Under the pieces are notes generated by a model, which was not told where the DNA came from, ran no database searches, and was given only the letters and a program-made list of their open reading frames with translations. A stretch of 64,000 nucleotides of DNA, from the NCBI RefSeq assembly GCF_041435335.1, contig NZ_CP108430.1, positions 6,299,001 to 6,363,000 of the forward strand, in the 5' to 3' direction. Shown one piece after another: positions 1-9,181 of this stretch (its first letter is position 1; every line of letters begins with the position of its first letter). Origin of the DNA: Streptomyces sp. NBC_01283 (lineage in GTDB: Bacteria; Actinomycetota; Actinomycetes; Streptomycetales; Streptomycetaceae). Both the position numbers and the translations under genes were made by a program.

Positions 1-814
1 ACGGCAGCTCGATGAGAGCGATCGACAGGGCCCAGCCACGCCCTCGCGCCCACGTCGCGTCGTCGACGCCCAGGGCGGCGCGGAACTCCTGCCGCGCCTC
101 CGCGGTCAGCAGGCTCCACGCGGTGATCAGGTCGACGGCGGGTTCGCCGTGCCCCATGCACCCGAAGTCGATGACGGCGCTGAGCCGTCCGCCTGAGGTG
201 AGCAGATTCCCTGGTTGCAGGTCGGCGTGGACCCAGACCGGCGGCCCGCCCCACCGGGGGGCGCTCAGGGCGGTGTCCCAGGCGGCGGTGGCGGCATCGG
301 TGTCGATGACGCCCCGCAGCTGCGAGATGGCCTCGCGGGTGTCGGCGTCACGGGAGGCGAGAGGCCCGCTGCGGTACGCGGGAGGCGCGTCGGCGGGATC
401 GACGCGCTGCAGGGCGAGGACGAACTCCGCCAGGTCGGCGGCGAAGAGCCCCGGTTCGGCCAGAGCGCCGATCACCGGATTCTCGCCCTCGACCCAGCGG
501 TACACGTACCAGGGCCAGGGGAAGCCCTCCCCGGGCTCGCCCTCGCCCAGCGGCGCGGGAATCGCGAGGGGCAGTGAGGAGGCCAGTCCAGGCAGGTACC
601 GCATCTCGCGCCGTACGTCCTCGACGCCGCCCTCGATGCGCGGAAGCCGGACGGCCATGTCGTCGCCGAGGCGGTAGATGGCGTTGACGGTGCCGTTGGA
701 CTCGACCGGCTCGACACTCAGGTCCGCCCAGCCGGGAAACTGCGCGGCGAGCAGCCGCCGTACGAGATGCGTGTCGATGTCGGCTTCGTGGGCGTGCATC
801 TTGGCGGGGGACAT
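1..814 (-). CDS. Aminoglycoside phosphotransferase (APH)-family protein, C-terminus outside window
   Basis: The reading frame starts at the ATG at 814 and is still open at base 1, so about 271 codons are seen. The Brenner motif HADLQPGNLL (catalytic Asp) is followed by the metal-binding VIDFG motif, the order found in APH/choline-kinase-like phosphotransferases. The N-terminal lobe has the usual short beta strands (VNAIYRLGDD, MAVRLPR). No signal peptide or membrane segment is seen, so it should be cytosolic. The family phosphorylates small alcohols, amino sugars or antibiotics; the substrate cannot be told from sequence. It is divergent from the oxidoreductase at 946. An in-frame ATG at 799 is an alternative start. 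Confidence 0.88.
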   Translation of the reverse strand, partial: MSPAKMHAHEADIDTHLVRRLLAAQFPGWADLSVEPVESNGTVNAIYRLGDDMAVRLPRIEGGVEDVRREMRYLPGLASSLPLAIPAPLGEGEPGEGFPWPWYVYRWVEGENPVIGALAEPGLFAADLAEFVLALQRVDPADAPPAYRSGPLASRDADTREAISQLRGVIDTDAATAAWDTALSAPRWGGPPVWVHADLQPGNLLTSGGRLSAVIDFGCMGHGEPAVDLITAWSLLTAEARQEFRAALGVDDATWARGRGWALSIALIELP

Positions 815-909
815 GCGGGCCTTCCGGGGCGGCGGGCGAGCGAGAACCGACGGCGATCGAAGCTGGCCGGGGCGTGCCGGGTCAACTGAATTGGCGCCCG
901 GTCAGCCGC

Positions 910-938
910 TTGTCGCGGCACGCGCCCGGCTCTAGCGT
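910..938 (+). promoter_or_regulatory. Candidate vegetative promoter, leaderless for the oxidoreductase
   Basis: TTGTCG at 910-915 and TAGCGT at 933-938 are separated by exactly 17 bp. The expected transcription start falls at or next to the ATG at 946, so the mRNA would be leaderless. The only purine run (GAGG at 940-943) is too close to the ATG for a normal ribosome binding site. Confidence 0.55.
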
Positions 939-945
939 CGAGGCC

Positions 946-1755
946 ATGGAGAAGATCGCGTTTCTTGGACTGGGGCACATGGGCGAGCCGATGGAACGTC
1001 AACTCCTCGCGGCCGGTCATCCGTTGACGGTGTGGAACCGGACCGCCGAGAAGGCGGAGCCGCTCGTGAAGGAGGGGGCCCGGCTCGCCGCCGACCCGGC
1101 GGAAGCCGTGCGGGACGCCGATGTCGTCATCACCATGCTGGCGGGCCCCGACGCGGTGCGTGCCGTCGCCGACGCCATCGTGCCGGAGCTGAGGGCGGGG
1201 ACCCACTGGGCGGAGATGTCCACCGTCGGGCCCGATGTCGTACGGGAGTTGGGGGCGAGGGTGCCGGACGGCGTGACTCTCGTCGACGCGCCCGTCATGG
1301 GGAGCACGGACAAGGCGGCGTCGGGACAGCTCGGCATTCTCGCGGGGGGCGACGCGGACGGGATCGAGCGGATCCTGGCCCGCTTCGGCCCGGTGACCCG
1401 TACGGGCCCGCTCGGTTCGGGGGCCGCGCTGAAGATCGTCGTCAACACCGCCGTCATCGGGGGCGTGGTCCTCGTGGCCGAGGCGATGAAACTGGCGGAC
1501 GCGCTGGGCCTCGACGAGGAGACGGCCAAGGGAGCGCTCGCCGGGGGCCCGCTCGGGGGCGCGGTGGGCCGGGCCTTCGCCACCGATGTGCACTTCGGCA
1601 GCGACCTCGCCGTGAAGGACGTCGCGCTCGCGACAGAGGTCACCCGGCTCCCGGCGATGGAAGCGGTCCTCGACCACTACAAGGCCGCCGCCGCCGACCC
1701 GGACGTCGTCCACGAGGACATCGCGCGGGCGGTCGGCCACATCCGGTCGGCCTGA
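946..1755 (+). CDS. NAD(P)-dependent oxidoreductase, 3-hydroxyisobutyrate dehydrogenase family
   Basis: 269 residues, the usual family length. The N-terminal Rossmann fold carries GLGHMG (residues 7-12), which binds the dinucleotide. The substrate signature near residue 120 (DAPVMGSTDKAASGQL) keeps the family's DAPVxG motif, and the catalytic lysine lies in KIVVNT (about residue 164). Enzymes of this group oxidise beta-hydroxyacids or reduce imines; the substrate is unknown. A longer upstream frame exists, but the start at 946 fits both the family N-terminus and the promoter at 910-938. It converges on the TetR gene at 1790. Confidence 0.9.
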   Translation: MEKIAFLGLGHMGEPMERQLLAAGHPLTVWNRTAEKAEPLVKEGARLAADPAEAVRDADVVITMLAGPDAVRAVADAIVPELRAGTHWAEMSTVGPDVVRELGARVPDGVTLVDAPVMGSTDKAASGQLGILAGGDADGIERILARFGPVTRTGPLGSGAALKIVVNTAVIGGVVLVAEAMKLADALGLDEETAKGALAGGPLGGAVGRAFATDVHFGSDLAVKDVALATEVTRLPAMEAVLDHYKAAAADPDVVHEDIARAVGHIRSA

Positions 1756-1806
1756 TCACCCACCGCAGCCGTTCACCCACCGCGGCCGTTCACTCGCCGC
1801 CGCCGT
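1756..1806. repeat. Three tandem copies of a 17-bp unit
   Basis: Units start at 1756, 1773 and 1790 (tcacccaccgcagccgt and variants). The second differs from the first at one base, and the third is more diverged. The third copy forms the last codons and stop of the TetR gene on the minus strand, so its C-terminus seems to have arisen by slippage. Confidence 0.7.
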
Positions 1807-2365
1807 CAAGCAGGGCCAGGAAATCCCTGAACGCCCCCGCCATGTCCACCGATTCGGGGTCCAGGAGCCACTGGTACTGGAGACCGTCCATCACGGCGAC
1901 GAGGAGCGGGGCCGCCGCCTCCGGGGTGAGACCTCCGGGGAGCCGCTCCCCGTACTCCACGCGCAGGACCGCCGCGAACTTCTCCCGCACCGACCCGTAC
2001 CGCTCGGTGAAGTACTCCCGTGCCGGATGCCCGTCCGTGACGCTCTCGCCGAGCAGTGCGGAGAAGGTCTGGATGATGCCGGGGCGCATCGCGTTGTACT
2101 CGACGAGCGAGCCGAGCAGGTCGAGGCGGATCTCGTTCCCCGGCACCGCGTCCCACTGGTCGCGGGCCTCCAGGACGGCGACCAGCAGGGCGTCCTTCGT
2201 GGGGAAGTAGTGCAGCAGGCCCTGCTGGGTGAGCCCGACGCGCTCGGCCACCGCGGCCAGGCTCGCGCCGCGGTAGCCGCGCTCGGCGATCACCTCCAGG
2301 GCGGCCCGGAGGATCTCGGCCCGCCGCTCCTCGCTCCTGGCCCTGGTCGTGGCCTTGGGTGCCAT
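1790..2365 (-). CDS. TetR-family transcriptional regulator
   Basis: 191 residues. Residues 11-57 form the TetR helix-turn-helix: EILRAALEVIAERGYRGASL, then VGLTQQGLLHYFPTKDAL. The C-terminal half is the variable ligand-binding and dimer region (TetR_C group, with LLVAVMDGLQYQWLLDP). It is divergent from the GH3 glycosidase, so it probably represses that gene and perhaps itself in response to a sugar or glycoside. The ligand is unknown. The gene ends inside the 17-bp tandem repeat. Confidence 0.9.
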   Translation of the reverse strand: MAPKATTRARSEERRAEILRAALEVIAERGYRGASLAAVAERVGLTQQGLLHYFPTKDALLVAVLEARDQWDAVPGNEIRLDLLGSLVEYNAMRPGIIQTFSALLGESVTDGHPAREYFTERYGSVREKFAAVLRVEYGERLPGGLTPEAAAPLLVAVMDGLQYQWLLDPESVDMAGAFRDFLALLDGGGE

Positions 2366-2457
2366 CGTGTCCGCCCCTCGCGTTCTCGGCCGTGCTCCGG
2401 CTCACGGAACGACCGTACGTCATGGTCGCCTCTAATGTAACTTCCGCATAACGAAAC

Positions 2458-2475
2458 CTACTGGTCTACAGGTAG
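2458..2475. promoter_or_regulatory. Candidate operator between the TetR gene and the GH3 gene
   Basis: CTACTGGTCTACAGGTAG is an imperfect palindrome (12 of 18 positions symmetric) in the 175-bp divergent region. Place and size suit a TetR dimer. No binding evidence exists. Confidence 0.35.
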
Positions 2476-2540
2476 CCGAGGCAGGATGGAGGGGACGTAC
2501 GAAACGGACTTCACCCGGACTTCAACGAGGAGGTACCGCC

Positions 2541-4994
2541 ATGGCGGGAACCCAGGGCACGGGAGCCACGCAGGCCGACCGGGCGCGCGAGGCGGTCGTG
2601 GAGGCCGCGCTCGCCGCGCTGGACCTGGACGCGAAGGCCCGGCTGCTCGGCGGGCGTGACATGTGGTCGCTGCACCCGCTGCCCGAGATCGGCCTGACGT
2701 CCCTCGTGATGTCGGACGGCCCGATCGGCGTGCGCGGCACCCGCTGGACCGCCGACGACCCGTCCATCGCCCTGCCGTCCCCGACCGCGCTCGCCGCCAC
2801 CTGGGACCAGGACCTCGCCCGCCGGGCGGGCACCCTCCTCGCCCAGGAGGCCCGCCGCAAGGGCGTGCACGTCCTCCTCGCGCCCACCGTCAACCTGCAC
2901 CGCTCACCGCTGGGCGGCCGGCACTTCGAGGCGTACAGCGAGGACCCGTATCTGACCGGCGTCATCGGCACCGGCTACGTCCAGGGCGTGCAGTCCGGCG
3001 GCGTCGGCACGACCGTCAAGCACTTCGTCGCGAACGACGCCGAGACCGACCGCTTCACCGTCGACAACCTGGTCGGCGCCCGCGCCCTGCGCGAGCTGTA
3101 CCTCGCGCCCTTCGAGGCGATCGTCACCAACGCCCACCCCTGGGGCATCATGACGGCGTACAACCAGGTCAACGGTACGACGATGACCGAGCACCGCTAC
3201 CTGGTCAACGAGGTCCTGCGCGGCGAATGGGGCTTCGACGGCTACAACGTCTCCGACTGGATGGCCGCCCGCTCGACCACCGGCGCCATCGAGGGCGGCC
3301 TCGACGCCGCCATGCCAGGACCGCGGACCGTCTACGGCGATGCGCTCGCCGAGGCCGTGCGCGGCGGCCGGGTCAAGGAGTCGGCGGTCGACGACGCCGT
3401 GCGCAACGTCCTGCGGCTCGCCGCCCGCGTCGGCATCCTCGAAGGTGCCGAACCCGTGGTCACCGGCCTGCCCGCCGAGATCGACGGCGAGGCGCTCGCC
3501 CGCGAGATCGCCCGCCGCGCCTTCGTCCTCGTGCGCAACGAGAACGAAGCGCTGCCGCTGCGGCCCGCCGCGTCGGTCGCCCTCATCGGCGCCGCCGCAC
3601 GCGACGCCCGTGTCCTGGGCGGCGGCTCCGCCACCGTCTTCCCGGCGCACGTGGTCTCCCCGCTCGACGGTCTGACGGCGGCGCTCGGCGAGGACGCCCT
3701 GACGTACGCCGTCGGTGCCGACCCGAGCGACGAACTCGCCCCCGCCGGCAAGGGGTTCGAGCTGCGGGCCGTCTGCCGCGACGCGGACGGCGCCGTCATC
3801 GGAGAGGGCAGCCTCCCCTCCGGCCAGGTCCAGTGGATCGGCGACGACCTGCCCGACGGCGTCACCCATGAGGCGCTGGCCTCCGTCGAGGTCGTCGGAT
3901 CGTTCACCCCGCGCGAGAGTGGCGAGCACTCCTTCGGCACGCGCGGCGTGGGCGCCTTCACGCTCTCCGTCGACGGTGAGATCGTCTTCGACGGGTCCGA
4001 GGTGATGGCCGCCGGGTCCGACCCCTTCGAGGCGCTCTTCGGCTCACCGGTCGAGCGGGCCAGGGTGAGCCTGACGGCGGGCGCGGCGGTCGAGGTCTCC
4101 CTGTTCCACCCGCTCGACAAGGAGCTGAAGGCTCCGCTCCCCGGCGTGGTGTTCTCCTTCGTGCACCTGGGACCGCGGCGCGACCCCGACGCGCTGATCG
4201 CCGAGGCTGTCGAGGCGGCGCGCGCGGCGGACACCGCGGTCGTGGTCGTCGCCACCACCGAGCGCGTCGAGTCCGAGGGCTTCGACCGGCGGGACCTGCG
4301 GCTCCCGGGCCGCCAGGACGATCTGGTGCGTGCGGTGGCCGCGGCCAACCCCCGCACGGTCGTCGTCGTCAACTCCGGCTCCCCGGTGGAGCTTCCGTGG
4401 CGCGAGGACGTCGCGGCGGTGCTGCTCGGCTGGTTCCCGGGCCAGGAGGGCGGCGCCGCGCTCGCCGACGTACTGCTCGGCGCGCAGGAGCCGGGAGGGC
4501 GGCTGCCCACGACATGGGGCGGCCTCACGGACGCGCCGGTCACTCAGGTCACCCCGGCCGACGGTGAACTCGCCTACAGCGAGGGGGTGTTCATCGGCTA
4601 CCGCGCCTGGGAGAAGGCGGGCGCCACCCCCGCGTACGCCTTCGGTCACGGCCTCGGCTACACCGACTGGACGTACGAGTCCCTGGCCGTGGAGGGCACG
4701 ACGGCCACGGTCCGCGTCCGCAACTCCGGCCCGCGCACCGGCCGCGAGGTCGTCCAGGTCTATCTCGCCCCGGCCGCCGACGACGGCACCCGCCCGGCCC
4801 GCTGGCTCGCCGGCTTCGCGGGCGCCGAGGCCGCGCCCGGCGAGAGCGTGGAGGTGCGGATCGAACTCCCGCGCCGCGCCTTCGAGATCTGGGACGAGTC
4901 CGCCAACGCCTGGGCACACCAAGGTGGTTCGTACGAGATCGAGGTGGGCCGCTCCATCGCCGACCGGCGGCTGAGCGAGACGATCGTCGTCTGA
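2541..4994 (+). CDS. Glycoside hydrolase family 3 beta-glycosidase with PA14-like insert
   Basis: 817 residues with no signal peptide, so it should be cytosolic. The N-terminal GH3 TIM barrel contains KHFVANDAE and the nucleophile Asp239 in NVSDW. The second GH3 domain (from about residue 320) has the GGGSATVFP segment. A PA14-like beta insertion follows at about residues 400-540, and a fibronectin-III-like domain lies at the end (VRVRNSGPRTGREVVQVYL). This matches beta-glucosidases of the BglX/KmBglI layout. A strong ribosome site (gaggaggt, 2528-2535) precedes the ATG. It hydrolyses beta-linked oligosaccharides; the specificity (glucose, xylose or other) is open. The aldose 1-epimerase converges on it from the other side. 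Confidence 0.93.
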   Translation: MAGTQGTGATQADRAREAVVEAALAALDLDAKARLLGGRDMWSLHPLPEIGLTSLVMSDGPIGVRGTRWTADDPSIALPSPTALAATWDQDLARRAGTLLAQEARRKGVHVLLAPTVNLHRSPLGGRHFEAYSEDPYLTGVIGTGYVQGVQSGGVGTTVKHFVANDAETDRFTVDNLVGARALRELYLAPFEAIVTNAHPWGIMTAYNQVNGTTMTEHRYLVNEVLRGEWGFDGYNVSDWMAARSTTGAIEGGLDAAMPGPRTVYGDALAEAVRGGRVKESAVDDAVRNVLRLAARVGILEGAEPVVTGLPAEIDGEALAREIARRAFVLVRNENEALPLRPAASVALIGAAARDARVLGGGSATVFPAHVVSPLDGLTAALGEDALTYAVGADPSDELAPAGKGFELRAVCRDADGAVIGEGSLPSGQVQWIGDDLPDGVTHEALASVEVVGSFTPRESGEHSFGTRGVGAFTLSVDGEIVFDGSEVMAAGSDPFEALFGSPVERARVSLTAGAAVEVSLFHPLDKELKAPLPGVVFSFVHLGPRRDPDALIAEAVEAARAADTAVVVVATTERVESEGFDRRDLRLPGRQDDLVRAVAAANPRTVVVVNSGSPVELPWREDVAAVLLGWFPGQEGGAALADVLLGAQEPGGRLPTTWGGLTDAPVTQVTPADGELAYSEGVFIGYRAWEKAGATPAYAFGHGLGYTDWTYESLAVEGTTATVRVRNSGPRTGREVVQVYLAPAADDGTRPARWLAGFAGAEAAPGESVEVRIELPRRAFEIWDESANAWAHQGGSYEIEVGRSIADRRLSETIVV

Positions 4995-5003
4995 CGGTTC
5001 GGT

Positions 5004-5039
5004 GCGCGGCGGGACGGCACGGCCTCCGTCCCGCCGCGC
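5004..5039. terminator. Bidirectional terminator hairpin between GH3 and galM genes
   Basis: Two perfect 14-bp arms (5004-5017 and 5026-5039) enclose an 8-base loop. It lies right at the 3' ends of two convergent genes and touches the galM stop codon. There is no T-run, as is usual in Streptomyces. Confidence 0.7.
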
Positions 5040-6025
5040 TAACGCACCGAGAAGCCGTACACGGTCTCCGACGCGTACACCTCACCCGGCCGCAGCACCG
5101 TGCCCGGGAACTCCGGCCTGTTGGGGGAGTCGGGGAAGTGCTGTGTCTCCAGGGCGACCCCGTCCCCGGGGCCGAACGGCAGCGTCTCCTCGAAGTGGTC
5201 CCCGGTGTACAGCTGGAGGCCCGGCTCCGTCGTCGCCACGGTCAGCACCCTCCCCGACGCCGGATCGCTCAGCTCCGCCACCTCGACGGGCCGCGTGGTG
5301 ACCCCCTTGTCGAGCACGTAGTTGTGGTCGATCCCGGCCCCGACCTTCCGCGCCTCCCGGAAGTCGAAGCGCGTCCCGTCGACGTCCTCGTACGCCCCCG
5401 TCGGAATCTGCACGCCGTCCGTCGGGGTGAGCCGCGCCGCCGCGATCCGCAGCTCGTGCCCGCCCGCGCTGCCGCTCCCGGCCCCCGCGAGATTCCAGTA
5501 CGTGTGGTTGGTGAGGTTCACGACCGTCGGGGCGTCCGTCGTCGCCTCGTACGCGATCCGCAGCGCGCCCGTCTCGTCCAGCGAGTACGTCACCGCCACC
5601 GCGAGCCGCCCGGGATAACCCTCCTCGCCGTCCGGGCTCACCCGGGTCAGGCGCACCCCGTGCCCGGCCTCCGCCGCCTCCCACACCCGCTTGTCGAAGC
5701 CCGCCGTGCCGCCGTGCAGCGCATTGGGATCGTTGTTCCGCGCCAGGCGGTACGTCCGGCCGTCGAGCTCGAACTCGCCGCCCGCGATGCGGTTCGCGTA
5801 CCGGCCCACCAGCGCCCCGAAGTACGGCCCGGGATGATCGAGGTAGCCCTGGAGGTCCTCGAAGCCGAGGGCCACCGGCTCACGCCGCCCCGACCGGTCA
5901 GGAACTTCCGCCGACTGGATGATCCCGCCGTACGTCAGGACGCGTACCCGCACCCCGCCCCTTTCCAGGGTCCAGCGATGGACGGGCGTGCCGTCGGGGA
6001 GTGCCCCGAAGAGTTCACTGCGCAT
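5039..6025 (-). CDS. galM: Aldose 1-epimerase (mutarotase)
   Basis: 328 residues, full family length. The conserved blocks are present in order: GRYANRI near residue 75, NDPNALHGG with the proton-donor His near 100, NLTNHTYWNL with the second active-site His near 170, IDHNYVL, and LQLYTGDHF before the catalytic Glu region (ALETQHFPDSPN). It interconverts alpha and beta anomers of glucose or galactose in the cytosol. The gene converges on the GH3 glycosidase, and the two may act in sequence on released sugars. Confidence 0.93.
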   Translation of the reverse strand: MRSELFGALPDGTPVHRWTLERGGVRVRVLTYGGIIQSAEVPDRSGRREPVALGFEDLQGYLDHPGPYFGALVGRYANRIAGGEFELDGRTYRLARNNDPNALHGGTAGFDKRVWEAAEAGHGVRLTRVSPDGEEGYPGRLAVAVTYSLDETGALRIAYEATTDAPTVVNLTNHTYWNLAGAGSGSAGGHELRIAAARLTPTDGVQIPTGAYEDVDGTRFDFREARKVGAGIDHNYVLDKGVTTRPVEVAELSDPASGRVLTVATTEPGLQLYTGDHFEETLPFGPGDGVALETQHFPDSPNRPEFPGTVLRPGEVYASETVYGFSVR

Positions 6026-6062
6026 GATCGCGACCCTACGCCGGGCCGCCGCACCGCCGGGC

Positions 6063-6980
6063 TCAGGTCCCGGGATCCCCGGGATTCTTGGCCTTCACCT
6101 GGCGGTAGGCCAGCTCGGCGAGCCGCGACTGGCCGTCCTTGCTGGGGTGGAACCAGTCCCAGTGGCTCAACTGGTCGCCGTCGAAGCGGTAGTCGAAGAC
6201 CGCACCGCCGTCGTACCGGCAGCGCAGATCCTTGGCGCACACATCCTTGAGCACGTCGTTGTACGCGACCACCCGGTTCTGCACGCCGGCCCGCCGCTCC
6301 GTCGCCGCCGCGTCCCGCGCATCCGGGTCCGCCAGCATCGACGAGCAGATGCCCAGCTTCCAGATCTGCTTGCCCAGCGCGTTGGTGCGCCCCTGGGACC
6401 AGAGCCGCTTCAGGTCCGGTACGGAGGTGACGTACACCTGGGTCTTGGGGAGCTCGCGCCGCAGCGTGCGCATCGCCTTCTCGAAGTCCGCGCGGAACTC
6501 GCCGACCGGCGTCATGGAAGCGACCGAGGGACGGCACGCGTCGTTCGCCCCCGCCATCACCGTGATCAGCTCGGGCCGCTCGGCAGCGGCCTGCTCGACC
6601 TGCCCCGGGAGATCCGCCATGCGGGCGCCGGTCTTCGCGTAGTTCCAGCTGTGCTCGGCGGCCCGCTCCTTCCCCAGGAGCCGGGTGGCGAGGCTGCGCA
6701 CCTCGGAGTCCGTGCCGGTCGCCCAGGACGCCTCGGGGCAGTCGGCGAGCACCGAGCAGGCGTCGAAGCCACGGGTGATGGAGTCGCCGACGGCCGCCAG
6801 GGAGTCCGGGGACGTGTCCCAGACCGGGGTGGGCTTGGGGGACGGCTTGTCCGCCGACGGCCCCTGGGGTGCGGGGGAGTCACCGCCGGAGGCGTCGCAT
6901 GCCGTGAGTGCGGTGGCGCCGAGAAGAACCGCCGTCGCGGCGGCGACGGCGGCACGCGAGCGGTGCCTTCGGTTCCGCAT
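6063..6980 (-). CDS. SGNH/GDSL-family hydrolase, predicted lipoprotein
   Basis: 305 residues from the ATG at 6980. A basic N-terminus and hydrophobic stretch end in the lipobox LTAC (Cys about 27), so it should be lipid-anchored on the outer face of the membrane. Block I is AAVGDSITRG (nucleophile Ser), block III is MAGANDAC (oxyanion Asn), and block V is DWFHPSKDG (catalytic Asp and His). The family cleaves esters of lipids, glycans or small molecules; the substrate is unknown. A longer in-frame start exists upstream but would bury the signal peptide. Confidence 0.9.
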   Translation of the reverse strand: MRNRRHRSRAAVAAATAVLLGATALTACDASGGDSPAPQGPSADKPSPKPTPVWDTSPDSLAAVGDSITRGFDACSVLADCPEASWATGTDSEVRSLATRLLGKERAAEHSWNYAKTGARMADLPGQVEQAAAERPELITVMAGANDACRPSVASMTPVGEFRADFEKAMRTLRRELPKTQVYVTSVPDLKRLWSQGRTNALGKQIWKLGICSSMLADPDARDAAATERRAGVQNRVVAYNDVLKDVCAKDLRCRYDGGAVFDYRFDGDQLSHWDWFHPSKDGQSRLAELAYRQVKAKNPGDPGT

Positions 6981-7281
6981 CCCCAGTCCCCTCTGTTGCC
7001 GTGGGCCGATCCATCGCCGTCTAGGCCGACCGCGCCGTTTCGGCGCCCCTGCGGGTGAATGGTGGGCGATTCCTGGCCCTGGGACCGACGGTACGTCACA
7101 CTCCTTGTTCCGCCGCACGGTAGCCTCGCCACCCAGTGGCACCCTGCTCTTCCGGTTCCGCTAAATTACATCACGTCACATCTGTCCCGTTTTTGGGAGT
7201 TTCCGAATTCGGGGCGACAACGCTCGGCACGGGCGCGAGGCCGCTGGGGAAGGCGAACCTCGACCCACACTGGAGGTCCCG
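6981..7281. promoter_or_regulatory. Divergent intergenic region, no gene seen
   Basis: About 300 bp between the SGNH lipoprotein and the DUF3145 gene. It should hold both promoters. An AT-richer patch (taaattacatcacgtcacat, 7162-7181) is the most promoter-like part, but no convincing -35/-10 pair could be assigned. Confidence 0.4.
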
Positions 7282-7776
7282 GTGACGACACGTGGAGTTC
7301 TTTACGTGCACTCCGCACCGCGCGCGCTGTGTCCGCACGTCGAATGGGCAGTCGCGGGCGTACTCGGCGCGCGCGTCAACCTCGACTGGATCAGGCAGCC
7401 CGCGGCGCCCGGCAGCTGGAGATCGGAGTTCTCCTGGCGCGGGTCGGTGGGTACCGCGTCCAAACTCGCGTCCGCCCTGCGCGGCTGGCAGCTGCTGCGC
7501 TTCGAGGTCACGTCCGAGCCGTGCCCCACGGCCGAGGGCGAGCGGTACAGCGCCACACCCGAACTCGGGATCTTCCACGCCGTCACCGGCATCCACGGCG
7601 ACATCCTGATCCCCGAGGACCGCCTGCGCGCCGCTCTGGCCCGCTCCCAGCGCGGCGAGAGCGACCTGGAGGCCGAGCTCGCCAAACTGCTCGGCAAGCC
7701 CTGGGACGACGAACTGGAGCCTTTCCGGTACGCGGGCGAGGGCGCACCCGTGCGGTGGCTGCACCAGGTCGTCTGA
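7282..7776 (+). CDS. DUF3145 family protein
   Basis: 164 residues starting at GTG 7282, with gaggt six bases before it. The sequence (RGVLYVHSAPRALCPHVEWA at the start) matches the actinobacterial DUF3145 family, usually found next to the fatty acid synthase genes, as here. No catalytic motif, signal or membrane segment is seen. The function is unknown. It converges on fabF across a strong terminator. Confidence 0.88.
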   Translation: MTTRGVLYVHSAPRALCPHVEWAVAGVLGARVNLDWIRQPAAPGSWRSEFSWRGSVGTASKLASALRGWQLLRFEVTSEPCPTAEGERYSATPELGIFHAVTGIHGDILIPEDRLRAALARSQRGESDLEAELAKLLGKPWDDELEPFRYAGEGAPVRWLHQVV

Positions 7777-7793
7777 CGTAGCTCCTACTCGTA

Positions 7794-7833
7794 TGACGAA
7801 GGGCCCCCACCGAGCGGTGGGGGCCCTTCGTCA
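7794..7833. terminator. Perfect 18-bp-stem terminator between DUF3145 and fabF
   Basis: Arms 7794-7811 and 7816-7833 are perfectly complementary around a GAGC loop. It sits between two convergent genes and should stop transcription from both sides. Confidence 0.85.
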
Positions 7834-7848
7834 CTTACGCGTGACTGC

Positions 7849-9111
7849 TCAGACGGTCCGGAACGCGAGCACCACGTTGTGGCCGCCGAAGCCGAACGAG
7901 TCGTTCAGCGCCGCGATCCTGCCCTCGGGCAGCGCGCGGGCCTCGTCGCGGATGACATCCGCGTCGACCTCGGGGTCGAGGTTCTCGATGTTGATGGTCG
8001 GCGGGGCGATGCGGTTCTTCAGCGCGAGGACCGTGGCCACGGTCTCCACGCCGCCCGCGCCACCGAGCAGGTGACCCGTCATCGACTTCGTGCTGGAGAT
8101 CGCCATGTGGTCGACGTCGTCGCCGAACGCCTTGCGCAGCGCCTTGATCTCGGCGACGTCACCCTGCGGCGTCGAGGTCGCGTGCGCGTTCACGTACACG
8201 ATCTCGGCGGGCTTCAGGTCCGTGCCGTCGATGAGGTTCTGCAGCGCCGCCGCGATGCCGTTGCCGGACGGCTCGGGCTGCGTGATGTGGTGGGCGTCGG
8301 CCGAGATGCCCTGGCCGACGGCCTCCGCGTAGACCTTCGCGCCGCGGGCCTTGGCGTGCTCCTCGGACTCGAGGACGATCACGCCGGCGCCCTCGCCGAG
8401 CACGAAGCCGTTGCGGTCGACGTCGTAGGGACGCGAGGCGCCCGCCGGGTCGTCGTTGTTCTTGGACATCGCCATCATGTTGCCGAACGCGACGATCGGC
8501 AGCGGGTGGATCGCCGCCTCCGTGCCACCCGCGACGACGACGTCGGCGCGGCCGGTGCGGATCATCTCGATCGCGTAGCCGATGGCCTCGGCGCCCGAGG
8601 CGCACGCCGAGACGGGAGTGTGCACACCCGCGTGGGCGCCCAGCTCGATGCCGACATTGGCCGACGGGGAGTTGGGCATCAGCATCGGCACGGTGTGCGG
8701 GGAGACGCGGCGTACGCCCTTCTCCTTGAGCACGTCGTACTGGTCGAGCAGGGTGGTCACGCCGCCGATGCCGGAGGCGATGACCGCGCCGAGGCGGTGC
8801 GGGTCCACGGACGTGTCCTCGCCGGCCTTCGCGGTGTACCCCGCGTCGGCCCAGGCCTCCTTGGCCGCGATCAGCGCGAACTGCGCCGAACGGTCCAGCT
8901 TGCGGGCCTGCGGACGCGGGATGACCTCGCCCGGCTCGACCGCGATCTGGCCCGCGATGCGGACCGGAAGCTCGGCCGCCCAGTCCTGCTCGAGAAGACG
9001 GACACCGGAACGGCCCGCGAGCAGACCTTCCCAGGTAGAGGCTGCGTCGCCACCCAGCGGTGTGGTTGCGCCGATACCGGTGACGACCACGGTGCGATTG
9101 GTCGAGTTCAC
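7849..9111 (-). CDS. fabF: Beta-ketoacyl-ACP synthase II
   Basis: 420 residues from the GTG at 9111; GGAG at 9121-9124 (minus strand) supports this start over the GTG at 9126. The nucleophile Cys lies in SACASGAEA (about residue 165). The two catalytic histidines lie in NAHATSTPQGD and KSMTGHLLGGAGG, and the C-terminal FGFGGHN loop is intact. It elongates acyl-ACP by condensation with malonyl-ACP in type II fatty acid synthesis. It is the last gene of the fabD-fabH-acpP-fabF operon, 70 bp after acpP. Confidence 0.96.
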   Translation of the reverse strand: MNSTNRTVVVTGIGATTPLGGDAASTWEGLLAGRSGVRLLEQDWAAELPVRIAGQIAVEPGEVIPRPQARKLDRSAQFALIAAKEAWADAGYTAKAGEDTSVDPHRLGAVIASGIGGVTTLLDQYDVLKEKGVRRVSPHTVPMLMPNSPSANVGIELGAHAGVHTPVSACASGAEAIGYAIEMIRTGRADVVVAGGTEAAIHPLPIVAFGNMMAMSKNNDDPAGASRPYDVDRNGFVLGEGAGVIVLESEEHAKARGAKVYAEAVGQGISADAHHITQPEPSGNGIAAALQNLIDGTDLKPAEIVYVNAHATSTPQGDVAEIKALRKAFGDDVDHMAISSTKSMTGHLLGGAGGVETVATVLALKNRIAPPTINIENLDPEVDADVIRDEARALPEGRIAALNDSFGFGGHNVVLAFRTV

Positions 9112-9181
9112 AGGAAATTTCTCCACGGTGTTGAGGGGATCAGCGGCGCCACCGCCGGGTGGCGACAGCAGAGCAGCCTGG